Shown: piece by piece, positions 35,968 to 44,499 of the stretch
Numbering within the stretch: the first letter of the stretch is position 1
Layout: every line of letters starts with the position of its first letter
Assembly: GCF_900182955.1 (NCBI RefSeq)
Contig: NZ_FXUL01000009.1
Coordinates: 1 to 64,000, forward strand
From: Noviherbaspirillum suwonense
GTDB taxonomy: Bacteria; Pseudomonadota; Gammaproteobacteria; Burkholderiales; Burkholderiaceae_D
Length of the DNA stretch: 64,000 nt
Direction of reading: 5' to 3'
Notes under the pieces: model-generated
Database searches by the model: none
The model's input: only the letters and a program-made list of their open reading frames with translations
Told to the model about the DNA's origin: nothing
Made by a program: the position numbers and the translations under genes

Positions 35968-37499
35968 TCCCGGCCCTCCTTCGGCTCGACGCCGCTGACG
36001 GCATGGGCGGGCGCGCTCTGCCATCCGCCGCCCAGCGCAATGAACAGGGCGGTCGTGTCCTGGTAGCGCTGCGCAAGCGCCTGCAGCTGGCCGATCTGCG
36101 CGCGGTAAAACTGCGTGTCCGCGGTCAGCACGTCGAGGTAATTCACCAGCCCCGCCTGGAAATTCGCCTGCACCAGTTCGAGCGCCCGCCGCGCGCTTTC
36201 CAGCGCCTCGTCCTGCGCCTGCAGCGCCTGGGCGTCATGCCCGAGCGCGGTGAGGACATCGGCCACTTGCGCAAAGGCATCCAGCACGGCCTGGCGATAA
36301 TCCTCCATCGACTTCCGATACCCCTCGACCGCGGCCTGCCGCCGATGCAGCAGGCTTCCGCCATGGAACAGCGGCATGCTGGCCGACGGTCCTAGCTGCC
36401 AGAATGCCGCATCGCCGGCGCCCAGGCCGCCCACGGTATTGCTGTTCCTGCCGTAGCTTCCATCGAGACGGAAGCTCGGAAACATCGCGGCGGCGGCGAT
36501 GCCGATATTGGCGCTGGCCAGTTGCAGCAGCGCTTCCGCTTCCAGGATGTCCGGGCGCTGGCGCACCAGCTCCGAAGGCAGGCTCAGCGGCAGGTCGCGC
36601 GGCAGGACCAGCGTTTCGATCTCCACCGTGGCCGGCTGCCATTCGGCCGGCAGCTTCCCGCTCAGCGACGCAAGCAGATGCGCCGCCTGGTCGGCCTTCT
36701 GGCGCAGCGGCGGAATGGCCGCCTGGCTGGACGCAAGCTGGCTGGCGATGCCCAGCACGCTCGCAGGCACGGCGCCGGCGGACGCCTGTGCCTGCGCGAT
36801 CGCCAGCTGTTCCTTCTGGCGCAGGACCAGCGTCTCGGTGGCCCGGATCTGCGCCTGGTAGCCGGCCCGGGCAATCAGCGCATTGACCACGTTGCCCGTC
36901 AGCGTCAGGTAGGCGGCAAGCGCCGCATGGCGCTGGTAGTCGGCTTGCGCCGCGAGCGCCTCGACGGTGCGGCGCTCTCCGCCGAAGACATCGAGCGCGT
37001 AACTGACCGTTGCGCTGAGCGTGAAGAGATTGAACAGGCCGCCCGCGCCGCCGACGCCAAGGCGCAGCGGCGATGCTCGCTGCCTGACTGCGGAGAAGCC
37101 GGCGTCGACCGACGGGTAGAACACGCCATGGCCGGCGCGGAGGTTTTCCTGGCTCTGCCGCAGGCTTGCCTGCGCCGACTGCAGCGTCGCGTTATTGGCG
37201 ATTGCCTGCCCGACTGTCGCGTCCATCTCCGCCGAACCGAACATGCGCCACCAGTTTGCCGGGACCGCATCGCCCGGATGGAAGGTCTGGCTCCCATGCC
37301 GGGCGGCGACTGCCGCAGTTGGCATTCCGCCGGCGGCATAGCTGCCGACCGCGGGTGCCGCCGGCCGCCTGAAGTCGGGGCCGGCCGCGCATCCGGCCAG
37401 CACGAGCAGCGCGGCAGCGAGGCAGGCCCGGCCAGCGGGCCTTTGCGCCCCCGGTCCGGCGTCGGCCGGCATCGTCGTCTGCGCATCCATGGCTGTCAT
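35964..37499 (-). CDS. Outer membrane efflux lipoprotein (TolC/NodT family)
   Basis: A 511-residue outer-membrane factor. A lipobox (LVLAGCAAG) near residue 36 follows a basic stretch and hydrophobic core. The mature part has two TolC-type repeats with long helices; PANWWRMFGSAEMDATVGQA and NFQAGLVNYLDVLTADTQFY are typical of NodT-like channels. Start ATG 37499 overlaps the adaptor gene stop. In this operon it would pair with an ABC exporter rather than an RND pump. Confidence 0.92.
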   Translation of the reverse strand: MTAMDAQTTMPADAGPGAQRPAGRACLAAALLVLAGCAAGPDFRRPAAPAVGSYAAGGMPTAAVAARHGSQTFHPGDAVPANWWRMFGSAEMDATVGQAIANNATLQSAQASLRQSQENLRAGHGVFYPSVDAGFSAVRQRASPLRLGVGGAGGLFNLFTLSATVSYALDVFGGERRTVEALAAQADYQRHAALAAYLTLTGNVVNALIARAGYQAQIRATETLVLRQKEQLAIAQAQASAGAVPASVLGIASQLASSQAAIPPLRQKADQAAHLLASLSGKLPAEWQPATVEIETLVLPRDLPLSLPSELVRQRPDILEAEALLQLASANIGIAAAAMFPSFRLDGSYGRNSNTVGGLGAGDAAFWQLGPSASMPLFHGGSLLHRRQAAVEGYRKSMEDYRQAVLDAFAQVADVLTALGHDAQALQAQDEALESARRALELVQANFQAGLVNYLDVLTADTQFYRAQIGQLQALAQRYQDTTALFIALGGGWQSAPAHAVSGVEPKEGRE

Positions 37500-38590
37500 G
37501 GCGGCGTCTTCTGGCCGACGTACACATCCACCAGCTGGCCCGGATAGATCCTGATGCGATCCGTCTGCGGGAAGCGGAAGATGATGGGCAGCACGCGCAG
37601 GTCGACGCGTTCCTGGCGCTGGTCCGACAATGCAATCTTCGGCGACACATAGGGCTGCACCCGGACGAATTCCAGCGGTATCCGCGTGTCGGTGCCGCGG
37701 ATCGACATTTGCGCGGCAATCCTGTCGGCAGGCGGCAGGCGGCTGATCAGGATCTCGTCGATATAGCAGCGCACGCTGAAATAATCCTGCTTCCCGCCCA
37801 TCGTGATCGCCGGCGTCGCCGCCTGCGTATAGGTGCCGTAGAGACCCTGCGGCGACACATAGCTTCCGACCGCGGTGTTGACGGACAACACGACGCCATC
37901 GACCGGGGCCTTGACCGTGTATTTCTGGAGCAGCGCGTTCGCGCCTTCATAGCCGCTGGCCGTGGCGTCGGCCTGGCGCTGCGCATTGTCGATGTCGTAG
38001 CGCCACGCGCCCGCTTTGGTCAGCGCATACTGCCGGCGCGCGACTTCAAGGCTGGCCGCGGCCGTGTTCAGCGCATTGCGCGCATTGTCGATCGCTTCCC
38101 GGCTGACCGAGCGCGGCTCGATGTCATACGAGCGCTTCTGCTTGTCGTACTGGTTCTGCGACGCTTTCAGGCTGGCGGCGGCCAGCTGCACCTGCGCCTG
38201 TGCCACCGCCAGGGTTTCCTTGCGCGGCTGCGCCTTCAGTGCCTGCAACGACGCCAGCGCGGCTTCCGCCTGCGCCTTCGGCTGCCCGACGGCGGCCCGC
38301 TGCACCGTGTCGTCGATTCTCAGCAGCGGCATTCCGGCCTGGACCGACTCGCCCTCGTGGACAGTAAGCTCGACCACCGTGCCGGACACCTCCGGGTAGA
38401 TATTGATGTTCTGGCCGCTCGCCTGGTAACTCTCGACGATGCCATTTGCATAGATGCCCTTTTCATAGGGGTTCGAGGCCGGCGTGAACACGGGCGGCTG
38501 GGCCGTGGACTTCGCGCTGAACAGGTAGGCGCTGGCCAGCCCGAGCAGCAGCCCGATTGCCGACAGGATGAAGATCAGCCGGTTTCTCAT
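37496..38590 (-). CDS. Periplasmic adaptor (HlyD/MacA-like membrane fusion protein)
   Basis: A 364-residue adaptor with one N-terminal membrane anchor (IFILSAIGLLLGLASAYLF). It has a lipoyl/barrel-sandwich half motif (NINIYPEVSGTVVELTVHEG), a long helical hairpin at about residues 95-215 and the second lipoyl half (KAPVDGVVLSVNTAVGSYV). It links the inner-membrane ABC permease to the outer-membrane factor. It overlaps the ATPase gene upstream and the channel gene downstream by 4 bases each. Confidence 0.92.
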   Translation of the reverse strand: MRNRLIFILSAIGLLLGLASAYLFSAKSTAQPPVFTPASNPYEKGIYANGIVESYQASGQNINIYPEVSGTVVELTVHEGESVQAGMPLLRIDDTVQRAAVGQPKAQAEAALASLQALKAQPRKETLAVAQAQVQLAAASLKASQNQYDKQKRSYDIEPRSVSREAIDNARNALNTAAASLEVARRQYALTKAGAWRYDIDNAQRQADATASGYEGANALLQKYTVKAPVDGVVLSVNTAVGSYVSPQGLYGTYTQAATPAITMGGKQDYFSVRCYIDEILISRLPPADRIAAQMSIRGTDTRIPLEFVRVQPYVSPKIALSDQRQERVDLRVLPIIFRFPQTDRIRIYPGQLVDVYVGQKTPP

Positions 38591-39282
38591 CGGACTTTTC
38601 CTTCGACGCCGGCGATCTTCCCATCCTCCATGTGAAGGATGCGGTCGGCATATTCGAATATCCGCGCATCGTGGGTGACGATCAGGATGCAGCGATGCGC
38701 ATTGAGTATCTGCCCGCGCACGAACAGGATGATTTTCCTGCCGGTGTCGCCATCGAGCGAGGCGGTGGGCTCATCGAGCACCAAAATGTCCGGCTGGCTG
38801 ATCATTGCCCGCGCAATCGCTACCCGCTGCTGTTCCCCGCCGCTCAACTTGACCGGCGGCAGCTCGGCCCGTTCCCTGAGCCCGACGATCTCCAGGTACC
38901 TGCCGGCCTCGGCCATGGCATCCGGCCATTTGTGCTTCTGCAGGATCAGCGGGATGGCGACATTTTCAGCGGTGCTCAGGCGCGGGAACAGGTGGTAATC
39001 CTGGAAGACGAAGCCGATGTTGGCGAGCCGGAAGTCGGCCAGCGCATCCTTGTCCAGCTGCCAGATATCCTTGCCTTTCACGATAACGTGACCCCGATCC
39101 GGGCGCAGGATGCCCGAGACGATGCTCAGCAGCGTCGTCTTTCCGCTGCCCGATGGGCCGACGATATAAAGGATCTCGCCGAAATACGCATCCAGGTTGG
39201 TGTCATCGACGGCTGTCGTCCTTGCCGGACCTTCGCCAAACCATTTCACCAGGTTGCGCGCGCTGATTGCGAGAGCGGCCAT
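38587..39282 (-). CDS. ABC exporter ATPase (MacB/LolD/DevA type)
   Basis: A 231-residue nucleotide-binding protein with Walker A GPSGSGKTT, Q-loop FVFQDYHLF, signature LSGGEQQRVAIARA, Walker B ILVLDEPTASLD and switch His in IVTHDARIF. Its size and sequence match the LolD/MacB group that drives FtsX-type permeases. It is first in the operon ATPase, adaptor, channel, permease, all overlapping by 4 bases, so expression is strictly coupled. A minus-strand TATAAC (39349-39344) is a possible -10 for this operon. Cargo is unknown (peptide, lipid or small toxic molecule). Confidence 0.93.
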   Translation of the reverse strand: MAALAISARNLVKWFGEGPARTTAVDDTNLDAYFGEILYIVGPSGSGKTTLLSIVSGILRPDRGHVIVKGKDIWQLDKDALADFRLANIGFVFQDYHLFPRLSTAENVAIPLILQKHKWPDAMAEAGRYLEIVGLRERAELPPVKLSGGEQQRVAIARAMISQPDILVLDEPTASLDGDTGRKIILFVRGQILNAHRCILIVTHDARIFEYADRILHMEDGKIAGVEGKVR

Positions 39283-39376
39283 GCAAGCCAGCCTTTCCAG
39301 GTATCAGTGTCGGCCCGGCTGCTTCGGAGCGCTGCTGCCGACCGTTATAGTCTCGGCGAGCGAAACGCCCCGGCCC

Positions 39377-39418
39377 CTGACTTAGGTCAAATTTGATGAA
39401 TTTGCCGGATATCACAAT
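39377..39418 (+). promoter_or_regulatory. Candidate FNR-type promoter upstream of cytochrome c
   Basis: CTGACTTAGGTCAA (39377-39390) matches TTGAC-N4-GTCAA in all but the first base. CACAAT (39413-39418) lies 32 bases from its centre, the class II distance. It sits in the 311-base divergent region between the exporter operon and the cytochrome gene, about 210 bases before the cytochrome start. The rest of that region shows no gene. Confidence 0.4.
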
Positions 39419-39593
39419 CGGGTCAGGATGCGGCCGCGACGGCTCGCATGGCCTGCATGCCGGCGCTGTCATTGTCGAAGGTAAACCCGGCCGATTGGAA
39501 AGCCGGCGCTTGGAACGGGCATGGACCGGATGGATTTCCAGAGGCCGCTGCTGATGCCCTGTTCGTCCCGTTTCCCCAACTCGCGAGGCGCAA

Positions 39594-39977
39594 GTGAAAA
39601 CATTCCTGCAGGGCCTTATTTCGTTATCGGCAATCGTCCTTGTCCAGGCTGCGGTAGCCGATGCGAAGCTGGATGAACAGATGACGCAGCTTGCCTACAG
39701 CAACGGCTGCACGATGTGCCATAGCCTGAAGTCGGTCCCGGCCGGACCGGCGGGCATGGAACCGATTGCGCCTTCCTGGCAGGACATCGCCGAACACTAC
39801 CGCGGCAACCCGAACGCAAGGGAAACGCTGCTGAAGGTGGTGATGGGCGGGGGTACGGTGTATGGCAACCACTGGGAAAACAAGGTCAGCGGAACCGTGA
39901 TGCCGCCCAATGCGATATTGATCAAGGAAGCGGATGCCAGAAAACTGGTCGCCTGGATTCTCGGCGTAAAGAAATAA
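39594..39977 (+). CDS. Periplasmic class I c-type cytochrome
   Basis: A 127-residue protein with a cleavable signal peptide (GLISLSAIVLVQAAVADA) and one heme site, Cys39-x-x-Cys42-His43 in GCTMCHS. The distal ligand is probably Met103 in SGTVMPPN. Size and the PSWQDIAEHYRG pattern fit cytochrome c551/c5-like electron carriers. The start is GTG 39594, preceded by CGAGGCGCAA, a modest ribosome site. It is monocistronic and followed by a hairpin. The donor and acceptor are not linked here. Confidence 0.88.
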   Translation: MKTFLQGLISLSAIVLVQAAVADAKLDEQMTQLAYSNGCTMCHSLKSVPAGPAGMEPIAPSWQDIAEHYRGNPNARETLLKVVMGGGTVYGNHWENKVSGTVMPPNAILIKEADARKLVAWILGVKK

Positions 39978-40007
39978 GGGACCGTCACCTGGACGGGTGA
40001 CAGTCCC
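39978..40007. terminator. Hairpin between convergent cytochrome and peptidase genes
   Basis: GGGAC-c-GTCACC (39978-39989) pairs with GGTGAC-a-GTCCC (39996-40007), with one mismatch and a 6-base loop. It begins right after the cytochrome stop codon. There is no T-run, so the terminator call rests on position and stem strength. Confidence 0.45.
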
Positions 40008-40109
40008 AGGCGGAAAAGCGCCTCGCTCAGGACTGCTTGCGAGTGCTAGTCATGACAGGCATCTTGCGCCGGCGCGGCAGGATGCAGCCTGCCGGCGTCA
40101 ATGCCAGCG

Positions 40110-41453
40110 TCAGCGGCTTGCGCCGGCGTGAAGGTAATCGGTCGCCAGCGAGGCCATGGTCCTGACGCCGGTGACCAGCGCCGCCTCGTCGACGAAGAAG
40201 CCCGGGTTATGGTTCGGCGCGGCCGTGGCCATGTCCTGCGACGGCGGCGTCACGCCGAGGAATACGAACACGCCCGGCACTTCCTTGGCGAAGAAGGAAA
40301 AGTCCTCGGCGCCGCCGACCAGCGGCGTCTGCACCACGTCATTGTTGGCGGCCCAGCGCAGCGTCGGCAGCATCTTTTCAGTCAATGCCGGGTCGTTGAT
40401 CGTGGGGTCGTACTTTTCCAGGATGGTGACTTCCGCCTTCGCATTGCCGCTCTCGGCGATCTTCTCGATTTTCTGGCGCACGTCGGCATGCAGTTTTTTC
40501 CGCACGTCATAGTCGTACGAACGGATCGTGCCGGCCATCTCGACGAATTCCGGGATGATGTTGTAGCGGGTGCCGCCGTTGATGGTGCCGATGCTGACCA
40601 CCGATGGCGTGGACGAGATATTGGTGCGGCGGCTGATGATGGTCTGCAGGCCGACGATGGTCTCGGCGCTGACCGTGATCGGGTCGATGCCGTTCCACGG
40701 GCTGCCGGCATGGGTCTGCTTGCCGATGATCTTGATGCGCAGGTCGTCCGAGCTTGCCAGCGTCGGACCGGCGCGGTAGGCGATGCGGCCGGCGGGCAGG
40801 CCGGCCCATGAATGCAGGCCGAAAACCGCGTCGGGCTTGGGCGACTTCATCGCGCCTTCCTGCACCATCATCTTCGCGCCCCAGATGTTTTTTCCATCCG
40901 GAATGAAGTCGCCAGGACCTTCCTCGGCCGGCTGGAAGTAGAACACCACCGTGCCCGGCAGCCGCTCGCGCATCGATGCCAGGATCTTCGCCGTTGCCAT
41001 CAGGATCGCGGTATGCGTGTCATGGCCGCAGGCATGCATCAGGTCGACTTCCTTGCCCAGGTATTTTCCCTTCGCCTTCGAGGCGAATGGCAGGTCCGCG
41101 GTTTCCTTGACCGGCAATGCATCCATGTCGGCGCGCAGCGCGACGGTAGGCCCTGGCAACGCGCCCTTGAGGACGCCGACCACGCCGGTCCGCGCGACGC
41201 CGGTCCTGACTTCGATGCCCAGGCTGCGCAGGTGGTCGGCGACCAGCTTGGACGTGCGCGTCTCGCTATTGCCGAGTTCCGGGTGCGCGTGGATGTCGCG
41301 CCGCCATGCCAGCAGCATGGACTCGGTCTGTTTGGTCAGCTGCGCGATTTCGGTGCGGGCGGCTTCCGCCGGCGTGCCGGTCTGGGCGCTGGCGATCGAG
41401 GCGCTGGCCATCAGGGCAGCGATCAGGCTTATGCGTAAAGCATAGTTTTGCAT
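40110..41453 (-). CDS. Exported M20-family amidohydrolase/peptidase
   Basis: A 447-residue M20D-type metallohydrolase with a signal peptide (LRISLIAALMASASIASAQ). It has the family metal and catalytic motifs RRDIHAHPELGNSE, ALRADMDALPV, LMHACGHDTHTAILM, FYFQPAEEGPGDF and, after the dimerisation lid domain, GGAEDFSFFAKEVPG. Relatives deacylate N-acyl amino acids or hippurate. The signal sequence predicts a periplasmic enzyme, which is less usual than the cytosolic forms. ATG 41453 is chosen because the signal peptide follows directly. Confidence 0.92.
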   Translation of the reverse strand: MQNYALRISLIAALMASASIASAQTGTPAEAARTEIAQLTKQTESMLLAWRRDIHAHPELGNSETRTSKLVADHLRSLGIEVRTGVARTGVVGVLKGALPGPTVALRADMDALPVKETADLPFASKAKGKYLGKEVDLMHACGHDTHTAILMATAKILASMRERLPGTVVFYFQPAEEGPGDFIPDGKNIWGAKMMVQEGAMKSPKPDAVFGLHSWAGLPAGRIAYRAGPTLASSDDLRIKIIGKQTHAGSPWNGIDPITVSAETIVGLQTIISRRTNISSTPSVVSIGTINGGTRYNIIPEFVEMAGTIRSYDYDVRKKLHADVRQKIEKIAESGNAKAEVTILEKYDPTINDPALTEKMLPTLRWAANNDVVQTPLVGGAEDFSFFAKEVPGVFVFLGVTPPSQDMATAAPNHNPGFFVDEAALVTGVRTMASLATDYLHAGASR

Positions 41454-41578
41454 CTGTGAATCTCCAAGGGTACTGCTTGCGTGAGTAGGTTCGCGGGCCT
41501 GGCCAGCCGGGTCGCCGCAGGGTGGCACTCTCCGGCTGGCGGCCGCGGGGAATTGTACTGGACGCTCCCCGCTTCGGT

Positions 41579-41597
41579 GGCCCGATAAAGACGGGCC
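41579..41597. other. Short hairpin after the enolase-superfamily gene
   Basis: GGCCCG (41579-41584) pairs with CGGGCC (41592-41597) across 7 bases, 30 bases past the stop of the minus-strand operon. No T-run is present, so it is a weak candidate 3' end. Confidence 0.3.
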
Positions 41598-41627
41598 GTA
41601 CGCGGCCTGTCACGCTAGCGGCGGAGA

Positions 41628-42818
41628 TCAGTCATGCCGGCGCAGGTATTCGCGCACCACGTCCATGTCGGGCGCGGCGCCCAGCCCGGCGCCGTCGGTC
41701 AGGGTGTACGCGCCATCCCGCAGCGCCGGCATCGGCGTCGCCAGCAGCGTGCGCAGCGGGTTCGGGTTGGAGTCGACCTCCACGTAGCCGGGGCCGCCGG
41801 CCGCGGCCTTCAGGTGAATCGAGGCGATTAAACCGATGCCGCCGCCCAGCCAGTGCGGGCAGAAAAGGCGTCCATGGAAAAGCGCTTCCCGCGCCACCGG
41901 CAGGCAGCCGGAGAAGCCGCCCCATTTGCCCAGGTCGGGCTGGATCACGGCAAAGGCGCCGCTGGCGATGGCCTCCGAGAACATCGCCGCGCCGCGCATG
42001 TTTTCACCGGCGGCCAGCGGAAGGGCGATTGCCTTCGCCAGCGCCTGCCACTCGGCCATCGACGCGTCGGCGGCGATCGGTTCTTCTAGCCATGCCGGGT
42101 TGAATTCCGCCAGCCGGCGGCTCATGGCGACGGCTTCCGGCGGTGTCCATGCCTGGTTGGCGTCCACCATCAGCGGCGCCTGCGCGCCGAGCAGCGCGCG
42201 CAGCGACGCCATGTTGGCGAGGTCGCGCTCGACGCCGAAGCCGACCTTGAGCTTGAAGGCGCGGAAGCCTTCCGCGCGCATCGCGGCGGCGAGTTCCTCG
42301 GGCCGCGTCGGGCTCAGGCCGGACGCGTAGGCCGGCACGCGCGGGCTCGCGTCGCGCCGACCCAGCAGCTGCCATAGCGGCTGGCCGGCACGGCGCGCCG
42401 CCAGGTCCCACAGCGCGATGTCGGCGCCGGCAATGGCCTGCGCCATGGTGCCCGGCTCGCCGCTCTGTATCCCCAGCACGTGCAGCCGGCGGCTCAGCAG
42501 CTCGAAGGCCTGCTGCGGATGGTCCCATTCCTGTTCGAGCAGTATCGGCGCGACGCAGGACGCCAGCACGCGGGCCCGGTGCTCGGCGCCGACGCCGGGG
42601 AAGTTGCACCATATTTCCCCCCAGCCCACCATGCCGTCGCGATCCTCGATGCGCACCAGCACGGCTGGCCGGTCATACATGATGCCGAACGAGGTCTGCA
42701 CCGGGGTCTCGACCGGCGCGCGCAGCACGATGGCCTCTACCTTGGCCAGCCTGAGCGGCGACGGCGCCGGTCCACCCGGCTGCCTGCTGACGATGTTTTC
42801 ACTGCCTTGGACAGCCAT
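41628..42818 (-). CDS. Enolase-superfamily enzyme (muconate cycloisomerase/mandelate racemase-like)
   Basis: A 396-residue enzyme. The capping domain is N-terminal (DGMVGWGEIWCNFPG). In the barrel, the K-x-K of AFKLKVGFG, the metal ligands in LMVDANQAW, WLEEPI and LAAGENM, and the Lys in VIQPDLGKWGG place it nearest the muconate-lactonising subgroup. A CPHWLGGG His lies further on. Reactions could be cycloisomerisation, racemisation or dehydration of a hydroxy acid. ATG 42818 follows CAAGGAATCGGCA. It is 22 bases after the GMC oxidoreductase gene and ends the GntR-led operon. Confidence 0.88.
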   Translation of the reverse strand: MAVQGSENIVSRQPGGPAPSPLRLAKVEAIVLRAPVETPVQTSFGIMYDRPAVLVRIEDRDGMVGWGEIWCNFPGVGAEHRARVLASCVAPILLEQEWDHPQQAFELLSRRLHVLGIQSGEPGTMAQAIAGADIALWDLAARRAGQPLWQLLGRRDASPRVPAYASGLSPTRPEELAAAMRAEGFRAFKLKVGFGVERDLANMASLRALLGAQAPLMVDANQAWTPPEAVAMSRRLAEFNPAWLEEPIAADASMAEWQALAKAIALPLAAGENMRGAAMFSEAIASGAFAVIQPDLGKWGGFSGCLPVAREALFHGRLFCPHWLGGGIGLIASIHLKAAAGGPGYVEVDSNPNPLRTLLATPMPALRDGAYTLTDGAGLGAAPDMDVVREYLRRHD

Positions 42819-42840
42819 TGCCGATTCCTTGAAACTGTTC

Positions 42841-44499
42841 TTAATGGGTTGCTTCCAGCGGCTGGCGGCGCATGTCGGCGGCAAGGCCCGACAGCACCAG
42901 CGCCGCGCCTTTCTCACCGATCATGATGGCCGCTGCGTTCGTATTGGCCGAGACCATGTCCGGCATCACCGAGGCGTCGATCACCCGCAGCCTCTCCACG
43001 CCGCGCACCCGCAGCGACGGGTCGACCACGGATTGCGGGTCGCTGCCCATGCGGCAGGTGCCGACCGGGTGGAACACCGTGCCGCCGGCCTGCTGCGCGA
43101 ACCGGAGCAGGTCTGCGCGGCTGCTGCTGGCCGCGCCTGGCAGCACCTCGGCGTCGACCAGGCCGCGGAAGGCGTCCTGCCGGTAGATGTCGCGCAGCAT
43201 GTCGATGCCTGCGCTCAGCACGTCGCGGTCCAGCTGCTCGGACAGGTAATGGGTCTCGATGCGCGGCGGCGCCAGCGGGTCGGTCGAGCGGATCTGCAGC
43301 CGGCCGCGCGACGCGGGCCGGCACTGGCAGGCCGAGGCGGTGAAGCCGGGGTAGTCGTGCAGCGGCGTGCCCGGCTTGTCGACCGACAGCGGCATCACGT
43401 TGAACTGGATGTCGGCGCGGCCGTCGCGCGCATGCTCAGTGCAGGCAAAGCCGCCGACCTGGCCGGCGCCGACGGTGAGCGGGCCGGAACGGCGGAACAG
43501 CCATTCCAATCCCATCGATGCGAGCCGCAGCGGATTGCGCACGTCATTGTTGAGCGACAGCTTCTTCTTCAGCCGGACGATGGTGCGCGCCTGGTAATGG
43601 TCCTTCAGGTTCTCGCCGACTTCCGGCGCATCCACCACCACCGGGATGCCATGCTGCCGCAGCAACGAGGCCGGGCCAACGCCCGACAGCTGCAGCAGTT
43701 GCGGCGACTGGATGGCGCCGGCGGACAGGATGACTTCGCGTCCGGCGAGCGTGCGGTGCACCGCATCGCCGAGCCGCCATTCGACGCCGGTCGCAATGCC
43801 GCCATCGAACAGCACGCGGCTGGTATGGGCGCCGGTGACGACCGTCAGGTTGGGCCGGTGCTGCGCCGGGCGCAGGAAGGCGACCGCGGCGCTGGAGCGC
43901 CAGCCGTTCTTCAGCGTCAGCTGGTAGGCGCCGACGCCGTACTCGGTCGCGCCGTTGAAGTCCGGGTTGAAGGGCAGGCCGTACTGCTGGCCGGCTTCCA
44001 GCCAGGCGCGGCAGTACGGATGGTCGTTGCGCAGGTCGGACACGCCGAGTTCGCCGCCGCCGCCATGGTATTCGTTCGCGCCGCCGCTGTAGCATTCCGA
44101 GCGCCGGAAGAAGGGCAGCACCGAGCGGTAGTCCCAGCCAGCCGCGCCCTGTTTCGCCCAGTCGTCGTAGTCCGCATGCTGGCCGCGGATATACAGCAGG
44201 CCATTGATCGAGCTGGACCCGCCGAGCACCCGGCCGCGCGGCCAGACGATGGCGCGGCCATCCGTGCCTTCGCACGGCTCGGTGTCGAACAGGCGGGAAA
44301 AGCGCGTGTCGTATATGGTCTTGAAGTAACCCACCGGCAGGTGCAGCCAGAAATTGCGATTGCCGTTGCCGGCCTCCAGCAGCAGGACCTGCGTCGCCGG
44401 GTCGGCCGACAGCCGATTGGCCAGCACGCAGCCGGCCGAGCCGGCGCCGACGATGATGTAGTCGTAGGCGCGCGCCGGCGCGCCGCTGGCGCCGCTCAT
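42841..44499 (-). CDS. GMC-family FAD oxidoreductase (choline dehydrogenase-like)
   Basis: A 552-residue flavoprotein. The FAD Rossmann motif YDYIIVGAGSAGCVLANRL is N-terminal; WPRGRVLGGSSSINGLLYIRG is GMC signature 1, and SAGAIQSPQLLQLSGVG is signature 2. The C-terminus has the catalytic His (TVFHPVGTCRMG) and SANTNAAAIMIGEKGA. It would oxidise an alcohol to an aldehyde or acid. ATG 44499 overlaps the stop of the solute-binding gene (ATGA), tying the enzyme to the importer. Confidence 0.92.
   Translation of the reverse strand: MSGASGAPARAYDYIIVGAGSAGCVLANRLSADPATQVLLLEAGNGNRNFWLHLPVGYFKTIYDTRFSRLFDTEPCEGTDGRAIVWPRGRVLGGSSSINGLLYIRGQHADYDDWAKQGAAGWDYRSVLPFFRRSECYSGGANEYHGGGGELGVSDLRNDHPYCRAWLEAGQQYGLPFNPDFNGATEYGVGAYQLTLKNGWRSSAAVAFLRPAQHRPNLTVVTGAHTSRVLFDGGIATGVEWRLGDAVHRTLAGREVILSAGAIQSPQLLQLSGVGPASLLRQHGIPVVVDAPEVGENLKDHYQARTIVRLKKKLSLNNDVRNPLRLASMGLEWLFRRSGPLTVGAGQVGGFACTEHARDGRADIQFNVMPLSVDKPGTPLHDYPGFTASACQCRPASRGRLQIRSTDPLAPPRIETHYLSEQLDRDVLSAGIDMLRDIYRQDAFRGLVDAEVLPGAASSSRADLLRFAQQAGGTVFHPVGTCRMGSDPQSVVDPSLRVRGVERLRVIDASVMPDMVSANTNAAAIMIGEKGAALVLSGLAADMRRQPLEATH

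Noticed and set aside
41579-41597. Hairpin after the enolase-type gene as a firm terminator
   Set aside because: The stem is only 6 bp and no T-run follows on the minus strand.
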